Below, piece after piece: positions 33,546-44,995 of a stretch of 64,000 bases of DNA. This DNA is from Adiantum capillus-veneris (lineage: Eukaryota; Streptophyta; Polypodiopsida; Polypodiales; Pteridaceae), in contig CM043950.1 of assembly GCA_014529385.2 (NCBI GenBank), forward strand, positions 81,602,843 to 81,666,842, in the 5' to 3' direction. The notes below the pieces were generated by a model. It saw nothing but the letters and a program-made list of their open reading frames with translations, was not told the origin of the DNA and did no database searches. The translations under genes and the position numbers were made by a program. Within the stretch, counting starts at the first letter, position 1. Each line of letters starts with the position of its first letter.

Positions 33546-35345
33546 TTAACCAAATACTGATTTGTAGAATTTACCATTCATGGCTCCCTGTTATAGAGTA
33601 GATCACAGTAGTCTAGATACAAAGAACCTGATTGCATGTGTAGCAACTATAGGTTTGATAAACTGTGAAAATTCTCAAATAACACCTTATCTCAGTTTCT
33701 TAGACATTTATTTGCAATTCGTCTTTGAGTTTGTAGTACCTAGATTTGATTTTTTTGTCTTTTTTTGGGGATGATTTGGAGCAGGCTTCACTCTTACCAA
33801 TGAGATTTTGGCTCCAAGACTACCGTTTTTCCAACCCATTAAGTAGTTATGGCCTCAAAATTGGCATAAAAAAGCCTTATGATCAGCATAGCCATAGAGT
33901 TGTAATATCTAGTCCATTGGCTGTACTATTGTACTTAGTACCATTTACTGCTATTGAATGGCTTTGGTGCTTATTATTTACCTAATTCATGCTCCCTACT
34001 TTCCTTTTTCTCAACTTCCCTCGTTGCTTTCTCCTCTTTAGCTTGACTCACAAGGTTGAGAGCAAGAGAGCCTAAGCTTCCGTAGTCAGAGTTGATCCCT
34101 TCCCTTTATTTCCTTCACTCTACCTTTAGGTTGAGATCAATCAAGGGAGAGAGATAGATTATTCCTTCATCTCGTTGGGAGAGAGAGAGAGAGAGAGAGA
34201 GAGTGATCTTCTTCTTGCTTAGTTCCGAGAGTGAGAGAGATCGATGCTTTCTTCCTTGCTTCAAGGTCCCAAGAGAGACTCTTTGAGGCCTCTAGCTTTC
34301 CCTCCTGCAAAATCCCCTCTTCTCTTTTTGTTCGTCCCTTGGATCATGCAAGCCCTTCCTTATCGTGGCCAGGCTGGGTATATCTTGCAATCATTGTTCT
34401 ACATAAGATGAAATTCTGGAACTTGGTCAAAGTCAAAAATTCCAAGATGGCACTCCGGCCGACGAGCCGACCAGACTAGTACAAAACTAGCCCTTAGTGA
34501 AATTCAATTTGGCGTTATCTTGGTAATCGTAACAACGATCATTGATCTAAAAGGGCCGACGTGCTCCATAAAGTGATCACTTCATGTCCATGCATTCAAT
34601 TCATCTTTGTCCCCTCAGTTGCAATTGCCCAATCCAATACGGATCTGCAATCGGCTTAAACTTCAAACTGACATTGTGAGGGCCCTGCCCCTTGTCGAGA
34701 GGAGCGGAGTACCTTTGATAGGTCTCCAATCCTGATAAGGAAAAACCAACGGACATTGCCTTAGCTACTACGTAGCCACGGGCATGAACCGTTAGTGAAG
34801 GATTGGTCCTATCTCGCTATGGCCGAGCGTGACCACCATAACCCTATCTAAAAACTATCTATAATCAATTATACCTAAAAGTATAAATCTTAGAGTGACC
34901 AACCTGTGCGCTTTTTTCTCCATGTTTCAGAAGCACAGCCGCCAAGGTTTGTCTCTTTTAAGATTTATGACTAAAAAAAAATTCTAGCGTTGGAAAGTTA
35001 CCCGACTCATCGGGTCCACCCGTCCATAGAATGATACCTTCGGGGTATCATTCTCCCACTTTCCACACCACACTCGCCCTTCTTTTGTTATCTAATTACT
35101 ACCACACTGTTTAAACATACATGTTTCTTTACTTTATTTATGATATTGGTTCGTTAAAACAGCCCTTCAAACAGTATTACAAACAATTGTCAAACAAGAA
35201 GTCGTCCAATTTTAGACCAACAACCCTTGGATTAAGTTCACTCAAGAATCTGTACTAGCGCTATTATGTCCGATCGGTATATATATTATTTATAAAAACC
35301 CTTGTCCTCATGAGCATCCCATACCGCTCGACAAGTATTCGTTGT
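33546..35345. other. Unassigned, GA microsatellite and possible TATA region
   Basis: No recognised coding sequence. A (GA)n run lies at 34178-34203. TATAAAAACCC near 35291 has the form of a TATA box on the plus strand and could be inside an LTR, but no paired repeat was found. Confidence 0.3.
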
Positions 35346-35533
35346 GCTAATTCGGACGTACTCCCATCACAGCAACAACGGTGCCAATCTGGGCGTCATC
35401 CTCACGCCACGGCAAAACAAAACTGCAGTATCCAGCTGGGCTAATCTGGGTGTACTTCCATCACAGCATCAGCGGTGCCATCCTGGGCGTCATCTCACGC
35501 CTCGACAACTGCTACATAATACCAGCGCTAATA
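35346..35533. repeat. Two-copy tandem repeat, 94-bp unit
   Basis: Two units starting GCTAATTCGGACGTAC (35346) and GCTAATCTGGGTGTAC (35440) share CATCACAGCA, CGGTGCCA and TGGGCGTCATC. Confidence 0.7.
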
Positions 35534-35756
35534 AGTAGAGAGACTTGAGAGAAACCATACCGAAGGTTTTGGACAAACATTCTTTCCTATAGCAACCAGT
35601 TTAACCAGACAATCTTTCCTACTTGTCAAACATATGACGAGTTTCTTGGGGTTAAGCCTCGTGGTTTCGGTCCGTGTTTTCTTTTCATAAGGTAAATAAT
35701 ATATTTCTATCATTTCGCATATGCAATGATGCATAACTTGAAACGGCAATACTAAC

Positions 35757-35879
35757 CTGTACCATAGCTCCGATTGGTCCGATTGGTGGAGAAATAGCAT
35801 TTTCCGCAAGGATTTCACCGTTATTTGTACTAGCTTCATGATCATTAGCGCCTTGGGTTCGAGCACGCTTTGGAGCCAT
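35757..35879 (-). CDS. Possible first coding exon, unknown protein
   Basis: On the minus strand an ATG at 35879 (context AAAAATGGCTCC) opens 41 codons, MAPKRARTQG followed by a polar segment and PPIGPIGAMVQ, ending at a consensus donor CAG|GTTAGT in phase 0. A TATAAATA box lies about 900 bp upstream on the same strand (36801-36794). Downstream (35700-35530) minus-strand open frames exist but no confident second exon was found. The protein is not recognised. The start resembles the N-terminus of a plant retroelement or chromatin-type protein, but that is only an impression from composition. Confidence 0.35.
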
Positions 35880-36330
35880 TTTTTTGTACTACACTTATGT
35901 TATACACTTAGAACTTTAAATTGATCAATTTCCCTAGTAATCTCCTTGTTTTCAAAGAGAGTCTGTAATTTAAACCCTCGCTAACTCGGATTCACACTTA
36001 GTGTTGTTGTTCTACATCTAAATTCATACATCAAATATTTGCTAATCTTAATTAATCAAAAATTAAGTGTGTAAATTAAGAGTGAAAGTTTAGGAATGCA
36101 TTACTTTTATGCATGACATTTTTAATCCAATTCTAATATCAATTTTATACTTCAACTAAATCAATTTTTTATATTATTCAAAATTCTATTTAACCTAATT
36201 GGCAATAACATTGGTGAATGAGAATTTCATCATGTATAATAAGAATATGATGAGTTCTCTTATGTATTAACTTTCAATTAACAATATATAAGTTAATAGT
36301 GAAGATGTACTAACTAGAGAGAGTAGGTAT

Positions 36331-36640
36331 ACTTAGAGAGATTAGAGTAAGAGAAAACATACACACACATCTTTTCAAAAGTTAATTGAATCTTACTATC
36401 CATTAGAAAAATTAGAGTAAAAGAGAACGCACACACATACTTTTCTAAAGCTAATTAAATCTCACCAATCTATTAGAGAGATTAGAGTAAAAGATAACAC
36501 ACACACACACATATCCTTCTTAAAGCTGATTGAATCTTACTAATCTATTAGAAGATTAGAGTAATAGATAGCACACACATACATAACTAATTGAATCTTA
36601 CTAATCTATTAGAGAGATTAGAGTATATCCTTCTTAAAAC
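36331..36640. repeat. Minisatellite, about 70-bp unit, 4-5 copies
   Basis: The anchor ATTAGAGTA recurs at 36341, 36411, 36481, 36555 and 36617, giving spacings of 70, 70, 74 and 62. Each unit also has a CACACA run, a TCTTAAAGCTAATTGAATCT-like stretch and CTATTAGAGAG. Confidence 0.8.
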
Positions 36641-36793
36641 TAATTGAATGCTCAATTAATACACACCTTATTAGTCCACTAGAGTTTTTGCTCTCTTAGT
36701 GGTTTGTGGATGCCTTCTCTTAGAGAGAAGTGGCAGCACTTCGTGAGCACTATAGAGGCAATCTCTATGTCTAAAGTGTGAGCATGGATGCTC

Positions 36794-36801
36794 TATTTAT
36801 A
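36794..36801 (-). promoter_or_regulatory. TATA box candidate
   Basis: The minus strand reads GGTTATAAATAGAGC, a strong plant TATA context. A transcript starting about 30 bases downstream would run through the minisatellite to the ATG at 35879. Confidence 0.4.
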
Positions 36802-37082
36802 ACCGAAAGAAAAACGTCTAACTTTTTTTTTCAAAAAAAAATATTTTTTAAAATTTTTTTTAAATAAAAAAATATTTTTTAATTTTTAATTTTTTTCTAA
36901 AAATCATACCCGCGTTTTTGGTACCCTTGTGGTACCCATGAGCTTGACCACTTTGTCATTATCATCAAAAGATAAGGCCACACAAGCCCCCCCTCATTAA
37001 GATTAGTCAAGAGTAGCCTCTCTTTTTTCATGTGACAGTGTGTCCCACTTTGTCCCCTCCTATGTGATCCATGTGCCTTCAT

Positions 37083-37956
37083 TTGTCATCCCTGTGTATT
37101 CTTTTGTCTTTATAATTATTTTATTTATTTTATTAATAATAATTTACTTTACATTTTTAAGTTAAACTTTATAGTCTTATATTAACTTTACAGTAGTAAA
37201 AGAAAATTCTACAATCAGTAAATAAGTCTTGCAATAAGTTAGTTAGTGATTCATATAGCTAAACATGTCAGAATTTTGTAGCGTAAATTTTAATTTTTAG
37301 GTTTTCTCAACCTATGATTCATAATTTGAACTCGAATATTTTAAATAAAGAGTGATGGTTCAAAAAAATACAAATGCGTAATAGAACTTGTGTGCAATTT
37401 GAAAGTAGAGACCTTACAGACATAGCTTTCTCATCGCAGCTCCAATTGACGAGCCACAAAGACAGGCCAGTAGAGCACCTCAAGCAGTGCAGTTTTAGAC
37501 CACAAACTCCCATTTGTGCTCACTTCAAGCATACTCCTTTTTTAGCATCATCGAGTCATTTGTTGACCCTTTAAAGCCGCATCTGGCATATAGTAATCAT
37601 TAAACTTGGCATGTTAACAAGCCGTGATCACTGCTCAATAAATGTGTAGTCTTTAAAGTAGCTTAGCTTGCATTTCTTTGCTCTTCTCCCCATTATGGAA
37701 GCGGAGCATCACGATAGCAGCAGCGAGGTGGTTGAGCGTGGTGGCGGTAGCTCCCTCTTCTTTGTGGCATGGAATCCTTCACGAGGCAAGCATTGAGAGG
37801 TGAGTGACACAGCACTTCCCCTTTGAGCTTACAAGGATAACCTAGTTGTGTGCTTACAGCCATTTGTGGCTTGCAAACAGTGTTAGGCAAGTCCCCATCC
37901 TCCGAAACGTGTCATAGGAGAGTACATTTTTGGCGTCGTTGTCGGGGAATGCCCTA
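37083..37956. other. Unassigned stretch
   Basis: No gene recognised. Two short overlapping frames (37319-37574) and one at 37693-37890 show no domain. Confidence 0.3.
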
Positions 37957-38130
37957 CACTAAGCTTAAGGCGCACATTTTCAGTACAAGAGGTTCTTCAC
38001 AATAGCGACGCTAGCAATATGACGCTTAAATGTGAAAATTTACAGTGTCGCTATAATTATCTCTATGAGTGTTTCTATGCAAAAAATAATATAGCGACGC
38101 TGATAGAGACTCTCATAGCGATGCTGACCA
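37957..38130. repeat. Cluster of AGCGACGCT-type short repeats
   Basis: The motif TAGCGACGCT or a close variant occurs near 38002 and 38092, as AGCGATGCT near 38119, and inverted (AGTGTCGCT) near 38045. A CACTA pentamer stands at 37957, about 45 bp before the first repeat. Arrays of short subterminal repeats next to a CACTA terminus are typical of CACTA transposons, and a CACTA transposase begins about 2.4 kb downstream. No matching right terminus was found. Confidence 0.3.
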
Positions 38131-38179
38131 TGTAAAAAAATAATCCACGAGTGCCAAAAACTCGTATCATATCTGAGTT

Positions 38180-38400
38180 TTCGTGCTCTTGCAAAATAGG
38201 TATACCCATGCCTCTCTCTCTCTCCCTCCTCTCCACACACACACACATACACACACATGAGGAGAGGAAGAAAATCCATGTATGCTCCTTCCCTCTCCTC
38301 CCTCTCATGTTCCCTTCCCCTCTTTCTCTCTCTCCCCCTCTCCACCCCCCCCCCCCCCCCCCCCGCCCACACACACACACACACACACACACACATTGTG

Positions 38401-38455
<55 letters not shown>

Positions 38456-38505
38456 AAAGAATGTACACACACATGCATAAACAAAGAGCACATACACACA
38501 CACAC

Positions 38506-38538
<33 letters not shown>

Positions 38539-39153
38539 TAAGGGGAGAAAACAAAGGAGAGAGAGACAAAGAAATTAAAGGGAGAGATGGAGAGAGATTA
38601 AAAAATAGAGAAAGAGAGATAATATGAAATGAAATGTTATATTAAACGTCTTCAAAGTGTCAAAATGATTTATGAGACCATTCCGATAAACTCCTTGTGG
38701 ATCTAATCTAATGTCTGTGTTGTCCAAGAAAATAGTGCGTCGATCGGTGAAGAGCTTCGTCAATATCTATTTTTGTAAATAGAGGTACTATGATATATAT
38801 AGAAAAAGAGAGAGTGAAAGAGAGCTAGAGAGAGAGAGAGAGAGTAGACATAGGTTTAGGATTTAATTTTTATATTTAAGTTAGAGTTTAGATTTAGATT
38901 TAATATTAGAGCTTTGGGGTTAGGTTTAGGATTTAACTCAAGATTTTAGGTTTAGAGTTGAAGAAGAGGCCCAACCATCTCTCTGTTTTTTATAGAGCTT
39001 AAAGGTGTTTGACGCTAGTTAGCTTTGGAATGTCTTTAAGGGTAGGCAGCAAAACTAGCTGCTAAAAGCATTCTCCTTCTCTTGAGCTTGAGTGATGGAA
39101 GAGGAAAGTGGATCACTCATGTCTTTCACAAAGTATCAAGTTGGCTTTTGTTT

Positions 39154-39216
<63 letters not shown>

Positions 39217-39325
39217 GGAGGGAGGGAGGGAGCACTTGTGGTGTTGAGCATGAATTAGAGCAGCTGAAGAAGCAACAGTTTTCAATAGAAAAATCTGCAT
39301 TTTTTTCTATGTATGTGCATGCATG

Positions 39326-39376
<51 letters not shown>

Positions 39377-39927
39377 TTAGGTTAGATTTAAGATTAGATT
39401 TCGGATTTCGTTTTCATATTAAAGTTTAGCTTGAGGATTATGGTTTAAATTTAAAGTTAGGTTTATGGTTATGTTTGCATGTAGCTCACATGAGTTTAAG
39501 TATGTAGTTGTTCGCAAGCTCACAGGTGCAAACATCTCTCTCTCTTTCTCTCTCTCTTTCTCTCCACGGATGCGGCACTAGGTTGGAAAGATTTCAATGA
39601 GATGATACTCAGAATGGACACAGACATGTAATGTGCACAGTAATCCCTCAAACAAGGACTTGTTGTAAAGATATGTTAAGCTGTTGTGAATGGCTACAAC
39701 TGAAGAAGAGGCAAAGAGGTTTTGTCCACTACATGCATTTTCATGTAGACGTGGGTTTGTAGATTTCTCATACCCACAAATATAGGCATTGACCAATAAA
39801 GACGAGATTATAACCTGGTGGTTTTGATCTTTGTGTACCTCTAGACCGAGGTGTGTGGGGATCGAACATGGCTAGATAATTTGAGGTATTTTACATTGTG
39901 ATCTATGGTTTCTTGATTGTAAGGGAG

Positions 39928-39979
<52 letters not shown>

Positions 39980-40150
39980 CGAGATAAGAGATGGAGGATT
40001 CCAATAGAAGATTAAATTTTGTTCAAGTTATAAGGTTTTTACATTCATTATGAGTAGTGACGACAATGTGGGGCGGTCCAACCAAAACGCCTATCTCTCA
40101 AAAAGGATCTTATGTCCTTGTAATAAATGCAAACATGATGTGCGATGAAC
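38180..40150. repeat. Microsatellite-dense region
   Basis: It includes C20 (38345-38364), (CA)n (38368-38395), (GA)n (38404-38451), (GA)n (38506-38540), (GA)n (38826-38843), (TG)n to (GA)n to poly-G (39159-39219), (GA)n (39329-39375), (CT)n (39538-39562) and (GA)n (39928-39980). Open frames here translate to Ser/Leu, Arg/Glu or His/Thr repeats and are artefacts of the repeats. Confidence 0.9.
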
Positions 40151-40580
40151 TAGACACGTTTCTTTGCAGCACGTTCACAAATTTGGCAAATTGCACCCAT
40201 ATATTATAGATCGATTTATTTCCAATTACATTTTGTCGGACTCCGACACTAGCCAACAGGTAGCAATCTTGCAACCCAATAGACGTGTTCGCAGGCGCTC
40301 TACTCAAGCAACATACGTGAGGCCACAAGATGCAGCCTCTGACAGCTCGGAGGGGGATCATGCACAACACATTCCCAATGAGGCTATGTTTGAGCTCAGA
40401 TTGACAAAATGATCGAGACAACCATGGATTAGAAAGGCTTATCTATGACGACATGAAAAGTGAAGCCGATAGGCCATTGTATGGTGGAGCACGTGTGTCT
40501 AAATTGAAGGCACTCCTGGTTCTTCTCAACATGTAGGCAAAGTTTGGATGGAGTGATACTAGCGTCACAACACTTTTTAG

Positions 40581-40705
40581 GTGATCTATTACAATGTGTT
40601 TACTTCAATAAAAAAATATAAATGTATATTGTACCAAATCACTTATACTAAATATATATTGTATATTGTACCAAATCACTTATACTAGTGTACTTCATTT
40701 TTTAG
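40581..40705 (+). other. Intron in CACTA transposase
   Basis: Donor TTAG|GTGATC and acceptor TTTTTTAG lie between SVTTLF and the exon that leads into SREEARKIL. The intron contains a tandem copy of TTGTACCAAATCACTTATAC (about 40631 and 40664). Confidence 0.55.
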
Positions 40706-41433
40706 ATTGCTCAAAGAGCACATAATACAGCTGATGATGTGATGCCAAATTCTAGAGAGGAAGCAAGAAAGATCTTGCAAAACTTGGGGATGGATAACAA
40801 TTCTATTCACGCTTGTCCTAATGACTACGTTCTTTTCAGAGGGGAATACATAGACATGGAGACGTGTCCAAGATGTGACTCCGAGAGATATCGAGTAGAT
40901 CTCGATATCTCTTGGAGTATTGTGACACTTTCCTTTGTTGCCTTGCATCAAGAATTTCTTTGAATGTAAGTCCATGGCCGCCCTAGCATCATGTCATCAA
41001 GAGAATAGATCTTTGGATGGTGTACTATTAATTCTTGCAGAATACATGACATGGAAGCATATACACGACACATGGCAAGATTTTTCCAGGAAAGCTCAAA
41101 ATTCGCACTTCGGCCTGGCTATGGATGACATAAATCCATTTAATCAGAGGTCAACATCTTATAGTGTATGTCCAGTTGTCATTGTCAACTACAACATTCC
41201 CCCGTGGTTGACTACCAAGAAGGGACACTTGTTTCTAAGCTTGATTGTACCGGGGCGGTATAAAGTGAAGAATATGGATGTGTATCTTTGTCCACTATTG
41301 GAAGAGCTACAACAATTGTGGTTTGGCATAAAAGCAATAGATATGAGCCGACACATAGGTCAACATAATGCTTTGATCAGAGGCATTCTGATGTAAACCA
41401 TGCATGACTATCACAGACTAATAGAATGCTCAG

Positions 41434-41510
41434 GTGATATATACTCAAACTCAAACACTATAAACCTTTGTTTTTCTAAAGATTATCTATTGTCATGTGT
41501 ATACATGCAG
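41434..41510 (+). other. Intron in CACTA transposase
   Basis: Donor TCAG|GTGATA and acceptor CATGCAG. Splicing (phase 1) joins HDYHRLIECS to VLQTSGYKACITC, restoring the expected TNP2 order across the boundary. Confidence 0.65.
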
Positions 41511-42462
41511 TGCTCCAAACAAGCGGATACAAAGCATGCATTACATGTGAACCTAGACTTAATGCACGTCGGGCACCCTCACTAAAGAAGCAAATCTATG
41601 AAGGTCATCAAGAGCATATTCTTGAGAGTCACGAGTTACGTGATGGTTTTTTGGGAAGAAACCATCGAGGATGTCTACTTGAGCATGATTAGAGCAAAAG
41701 GAGATGTATGATGACGGTTTGCCCCCAGGAATGAAGAGATTCTCTTTGAGGTACGAGATACTAGATTGGACCAGACTCATGATCAATCACTTGCTTGATC
41801 CAATGCACATATTCAAGAATGTGGGTAATCTGTTGGGGGACCATCTCATTGGCAAGAAAGATAATTTGGGAGCTATAATTGACCTTAGAAATGTGGATCA
41901 TATGTAGCAATATTGGCCGCAGACAGCACCCGATGGATCAATTAAACTCCCTAAAGCACCATGGATTTTGACAGGCTGCCAAAAAACACAAAGTAAAAGA
42001 GATCATTCGATCTGTGCAGAAGCCCACTCGCATACTGCACTCACTCTGAACATGTTTCACTAAATAAGGGAATCTTACTGGTTTGAAGTCACACGATTGG
42101 CATAAAATGTGTAAGGTATGTTTGAAGTGGAATAGATCATAGTGGAAATTGTGTGGACTTTAATACCATTTCTAGACGTGTTTTGCAGTTTATTTTACCG
42201 GTGACCATTGAGAATTTTTTGTCTCCTGGTGTCCGTACCACGATATACAATCTTGCAAAGTTGGTGCAATGGATCTCCCAAAAGCAGATCCATGTAGGTT
42301 CCATACCATCTGCCAAGCTAAAAGCTGCGGAGTTTGTATGCATGTTTGAGAAACACTTTCCTACTACCATGCAAACCATTCAAGTGCATCTTCTTATTCA
42401 CATAGTTGATGAGGTGGAAATAACAAGCACAGTGCATTCCAGTGGATGTTCTTTTAGAACGT

Positions 42463-43632
42463 TGGTGCAGCCAAAGTGTGTCGACGCTAGAAGATGGCAT
42501 GGACAGGTGTGTACAAGCAAGTAGAAGCATGGCAAAGGACTCGAGTAGCTAGGAAGTTCATGGGATGACAGGTAGCAGCGGGAGTGTATGCATGATGCGG
42601 CTTATAGGCCAAGAAAGGCTCCATAATGTGCTAATTGGGGTAGCAGGTGAAGGAGATGTAGAGTGCATCTTTTGGGTCCAGAAATGAAGAGCTTGAAGTG
42701 ATGAAGGAGCAGGTCCAGACGGCTCATCAAACCGAGCTACGGAGCCCACGTTATTGAAGGTTGAAGTTTTGATGGTTTGCAGATTCTTGCCGGATAGGGC
42801 AGTTGGTGTCAGGTGATCCAAGTTGAACTTGAGGTATATATGTGTAGAGATCAACTCATAGAGCCTACCCGTATTTTCAGATTGTGGATCGGAGCTCTGG
42901 ATTGCAAGCTATGGTCAGCTGAAGTTTTTCCGGGGGTCGGGTCTGAGCCCACTTGGCCACATTGGAGTACGCGCCATCTGGCAACTTCTGAGCCTCGTCA
43001 AAGTTCTAGAGCAGAGTGTACACCATATGGAGCTAGCAAGAAGTGACTGCACGCCAAATGGAATCCGAAGCAGAAAGATATGGAAGTCGGATGAAGTGCA
43101 AGGAGAAGGAAGTCTGGGCGACCGGCAAAAAAAGTGAAGGGAAAGGGACCAAAGGGCCAATGTGTCTAGCATGCAAAAGTTTCCAAGAATAATTAAGATA
43201 AGTGTTGGCAATGCATAGAACTTCTAAACGGGACTCCAAAGGGAGTGCACTACATGGATTCACACCACCATTTTATCTTTTTTGGACTCCTATGCACACC
43301 CCTATAAAAGGGGGCTTATGTTCATTTTTAAGGGTCTTTTTTTGGGACCAATGTCTTTTGCCAAGGAGGGCTTTGGACCAAGGAGGGTTTTTTTGCCAAG
43401 GCTTTTGGAGCTCTTGTTTTTGGTTTCCAAGGTTCAAGCCGGCGGTGTGTTGGATGTACATGATATTGCCTATGCTAGTAGACTATTCCCTAGTGTTTCA
43501 AGGCGTCATTCCCCCTTCCCCCTTCTCTTCTCTGCTGATGTGCGTGTGTTTCCGGGCGTGTGTAGGCGTGTGCCCCCCCGAGGTTTGTCGTGCAAAGAGA
43601 GATAGAGAGAGGTTGTGTGAGTGCATAAGGCT
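42463..43632 (+). repeat. 5' LTR of gag-only element
   Basis: This copy starts TGGTGCAGCCAAAGTG and ends around GTGAGTGCATAAGG. It matches the right copy closely, apart from a 661-bp segment that it lacks (junction at AAGTCGG|ATGAAGTG near 43,098). Predicted frames inside it are not genes. Confidence 0.88.
43303..43310 (+). promoter_or_regulatory. TATA box in 5' LTR
   Basis: CCCTATAAAAGGGGG is a strong TATA context within the LTR, about 320 bp before its end. The equivalent site in the 3' LTR (47538) reads TAGAAAAG and is disrupted. Confidence 0.6.
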
Positions 43633-43954
43633 GTGAATTGAGCGGAGCATTGTGATTGAGTCTGTCTGGTGCATTGCAAGGCGTATGTGTGTATGATTGT
43701 GTGAAAGCAATGGTTTGCTTGCGGGTAGTGTTGAGTTTTGAAGGTGAACTCTAGTGTATTGGGGCGTTGTGTATACCCTGGGCTATAGTGAGGCATTGTG
43801 TTGTGTGCTGGGTGTGTTCCCCTTTCCCCCTCTCCATCTTCTGGTGCACCCACTGAGGAGCTATCTCATGCTCCAATTTGCGGTTGACAGTGGTGTTTTT
43901 TTGCCAACAAAGCGGTTGGCGAAGGGTCGAGATGTTTGATGGTCAAGGTTGAAG

Positions 43955-44995
43955 ATGACAGAGATGGTGGAGCTAGGTTTTGGCCCCATATTTACGGGCG
44001 TCGAAGATCCCAAGGATTGGTTAGCAGATTTTGAGTTATGGTTGTTGTCGATGCGTATGTCGACGGATGCGCAGAGATTACAGATGGTGCCGTTGTTAAT
44101 GCGAGGACGATCCAAGGTGTGGTTCGATAGCCTAGAGAGAAGTGATAGAGAATCATGGCAAAAGTTGCAGAGTCAGTTTTTGTAGCGGTTTCGAGAGGTG
44201 ATCACAACAGAAAAAGCCGGTGCAAAGCTGAAGGCGGTACACCAGGATGTAAGTAAAGATTTCTCTATTTTCATTGAGCAGTTTGAAGATTGTTGGAAGC
44301 AGTTATAGATTGCTACTTGGGTTAAAAGCAATCAATCTTTGAAGCTGTCAAAGTTGTTAGAGTGCTTGCATCCAAGGATTAGGGAAAAGGTCAAAGATGG
44401 TGCCGATACCTATGAAGACATCGTCTATCTGGCAAAGATAAAGAGCAGAAAGGTGAAGCGGAAGTTGGAGTTGGGAATGCTAAAGCCAGCAGATTATATT
44501 CCTGTTGCGGAGGTGGCGAAGTGCTCTTTGGTCCAACCAAAGGTGGTTCCAGTTGTGCGAAATGCAAGGCCTGTGGAGGTAAGACCTACTATTGGTTATG
44601 TTCCTTGGAGGTTTCCAGTCTGTGATGTGCATGTGCCGAGAGTGGAAGAGCTTGTCAACGAAGAGAAGCTCCATGTCGATGTAAACCAAGATGCAAAAGC
44701 GGTAGCAGATGTGGAGGTTCTAGTACGGATTGAAGAGATAAAGCATGGTCTTGTTGAAAATTTGCATGAAATGGTAGCAGAATGCAATCGAGACGCAGAT
44801 ACCGAGGGTTTAAAAGATGATGAAGAAAGTGAACAAAGCTGTGAAGATGGTCAAGCTTTTGTGGAGCAACAAGTGGATGCAGATGCTGATACGGAGTCAA
44901 TATATGATGCTGATGCCGATGATGATGCACGCTCGATTGCTGGGAGGCAAGCGAGGAAGATAGAGCTGATGAATATACATCCTATGAAGAAGTGA
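43955..44995 (+). pseudogene. Retrotransposon gag of non-autonomous element
   Basis: The ATG at 43955 opens a gag capsid: MTEMVELGFGPIFTGVEDPK, DWLADFELWLLSM, then MRGRSKVWFDSLERSDRESW, matching the gag pattern (F-x-G-x-x-x-x-WL and W-F-x-x-L), then FIEQFEDCW and LLECLHPRIREKVKDG. Two in-frame TAG codons (44183 and 44306) replace likely CAG codons. The C-terminal third is strongly acidic with repeated DAD motifs. The frame ends TGA at 44993, but a frameshift near 44,940 would connect it to the next segment, so originally one ORF of about 645 codons is likely. It would form virus-like particles if intact. Confidence 0.75.

Larger units (their letters stand above)
40330..42462 (+). pseudogene. 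CACTA (En/Spm) TNP2-type transposase, 5' and central part
   Basis: This is the decayed transposase of a CACTA DNA transposon. An N-terminal exon carries RPLYGGARVSKLKALLVLLN and KFGWSDTSVTTLF. After an intron (40581-40705) follows SREEARKILQNLGM, then IHACPNDYVLFRGEYIDMET and CPRCDSERY, the TNP2 zinc-ribbon signature. Next come DDINPFNQRSTSYSVCPVVI, NIPPWL and DVYLCPLLEELQQLW. After a second intron (41434-41510): GYKACITCEPRLNARRAPSL, IYEGHQEHIL, HLLDPMHIFKNV, PKAPWILTG and LTGLKSHDWHKM. The DUF4218 domain begins at 42153 and includes FEKHFPTTMQTIQVHLLIHI, then, with one shift, VHSRWMFFLER. At 42463 an LTR element interrupts it. Stops include TAG and TGA in several exons. Confidence 0.85.

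Noticed and set aside
38040-38569. Long overlapping open frames over GA/CA/CT repeats
   Set aside because: They translate to Ser/Leu, Arg/Glu or Thr/His dipeptide runs in several frames at once; they come from microsatellites lacking stops.
42558-43853. Several open frames of 60-144 codons
   Set aside because: They lie in the LTR and leader of the gag-only element and those in the LTR recur, mutated, in the other LTR (46132-47903).
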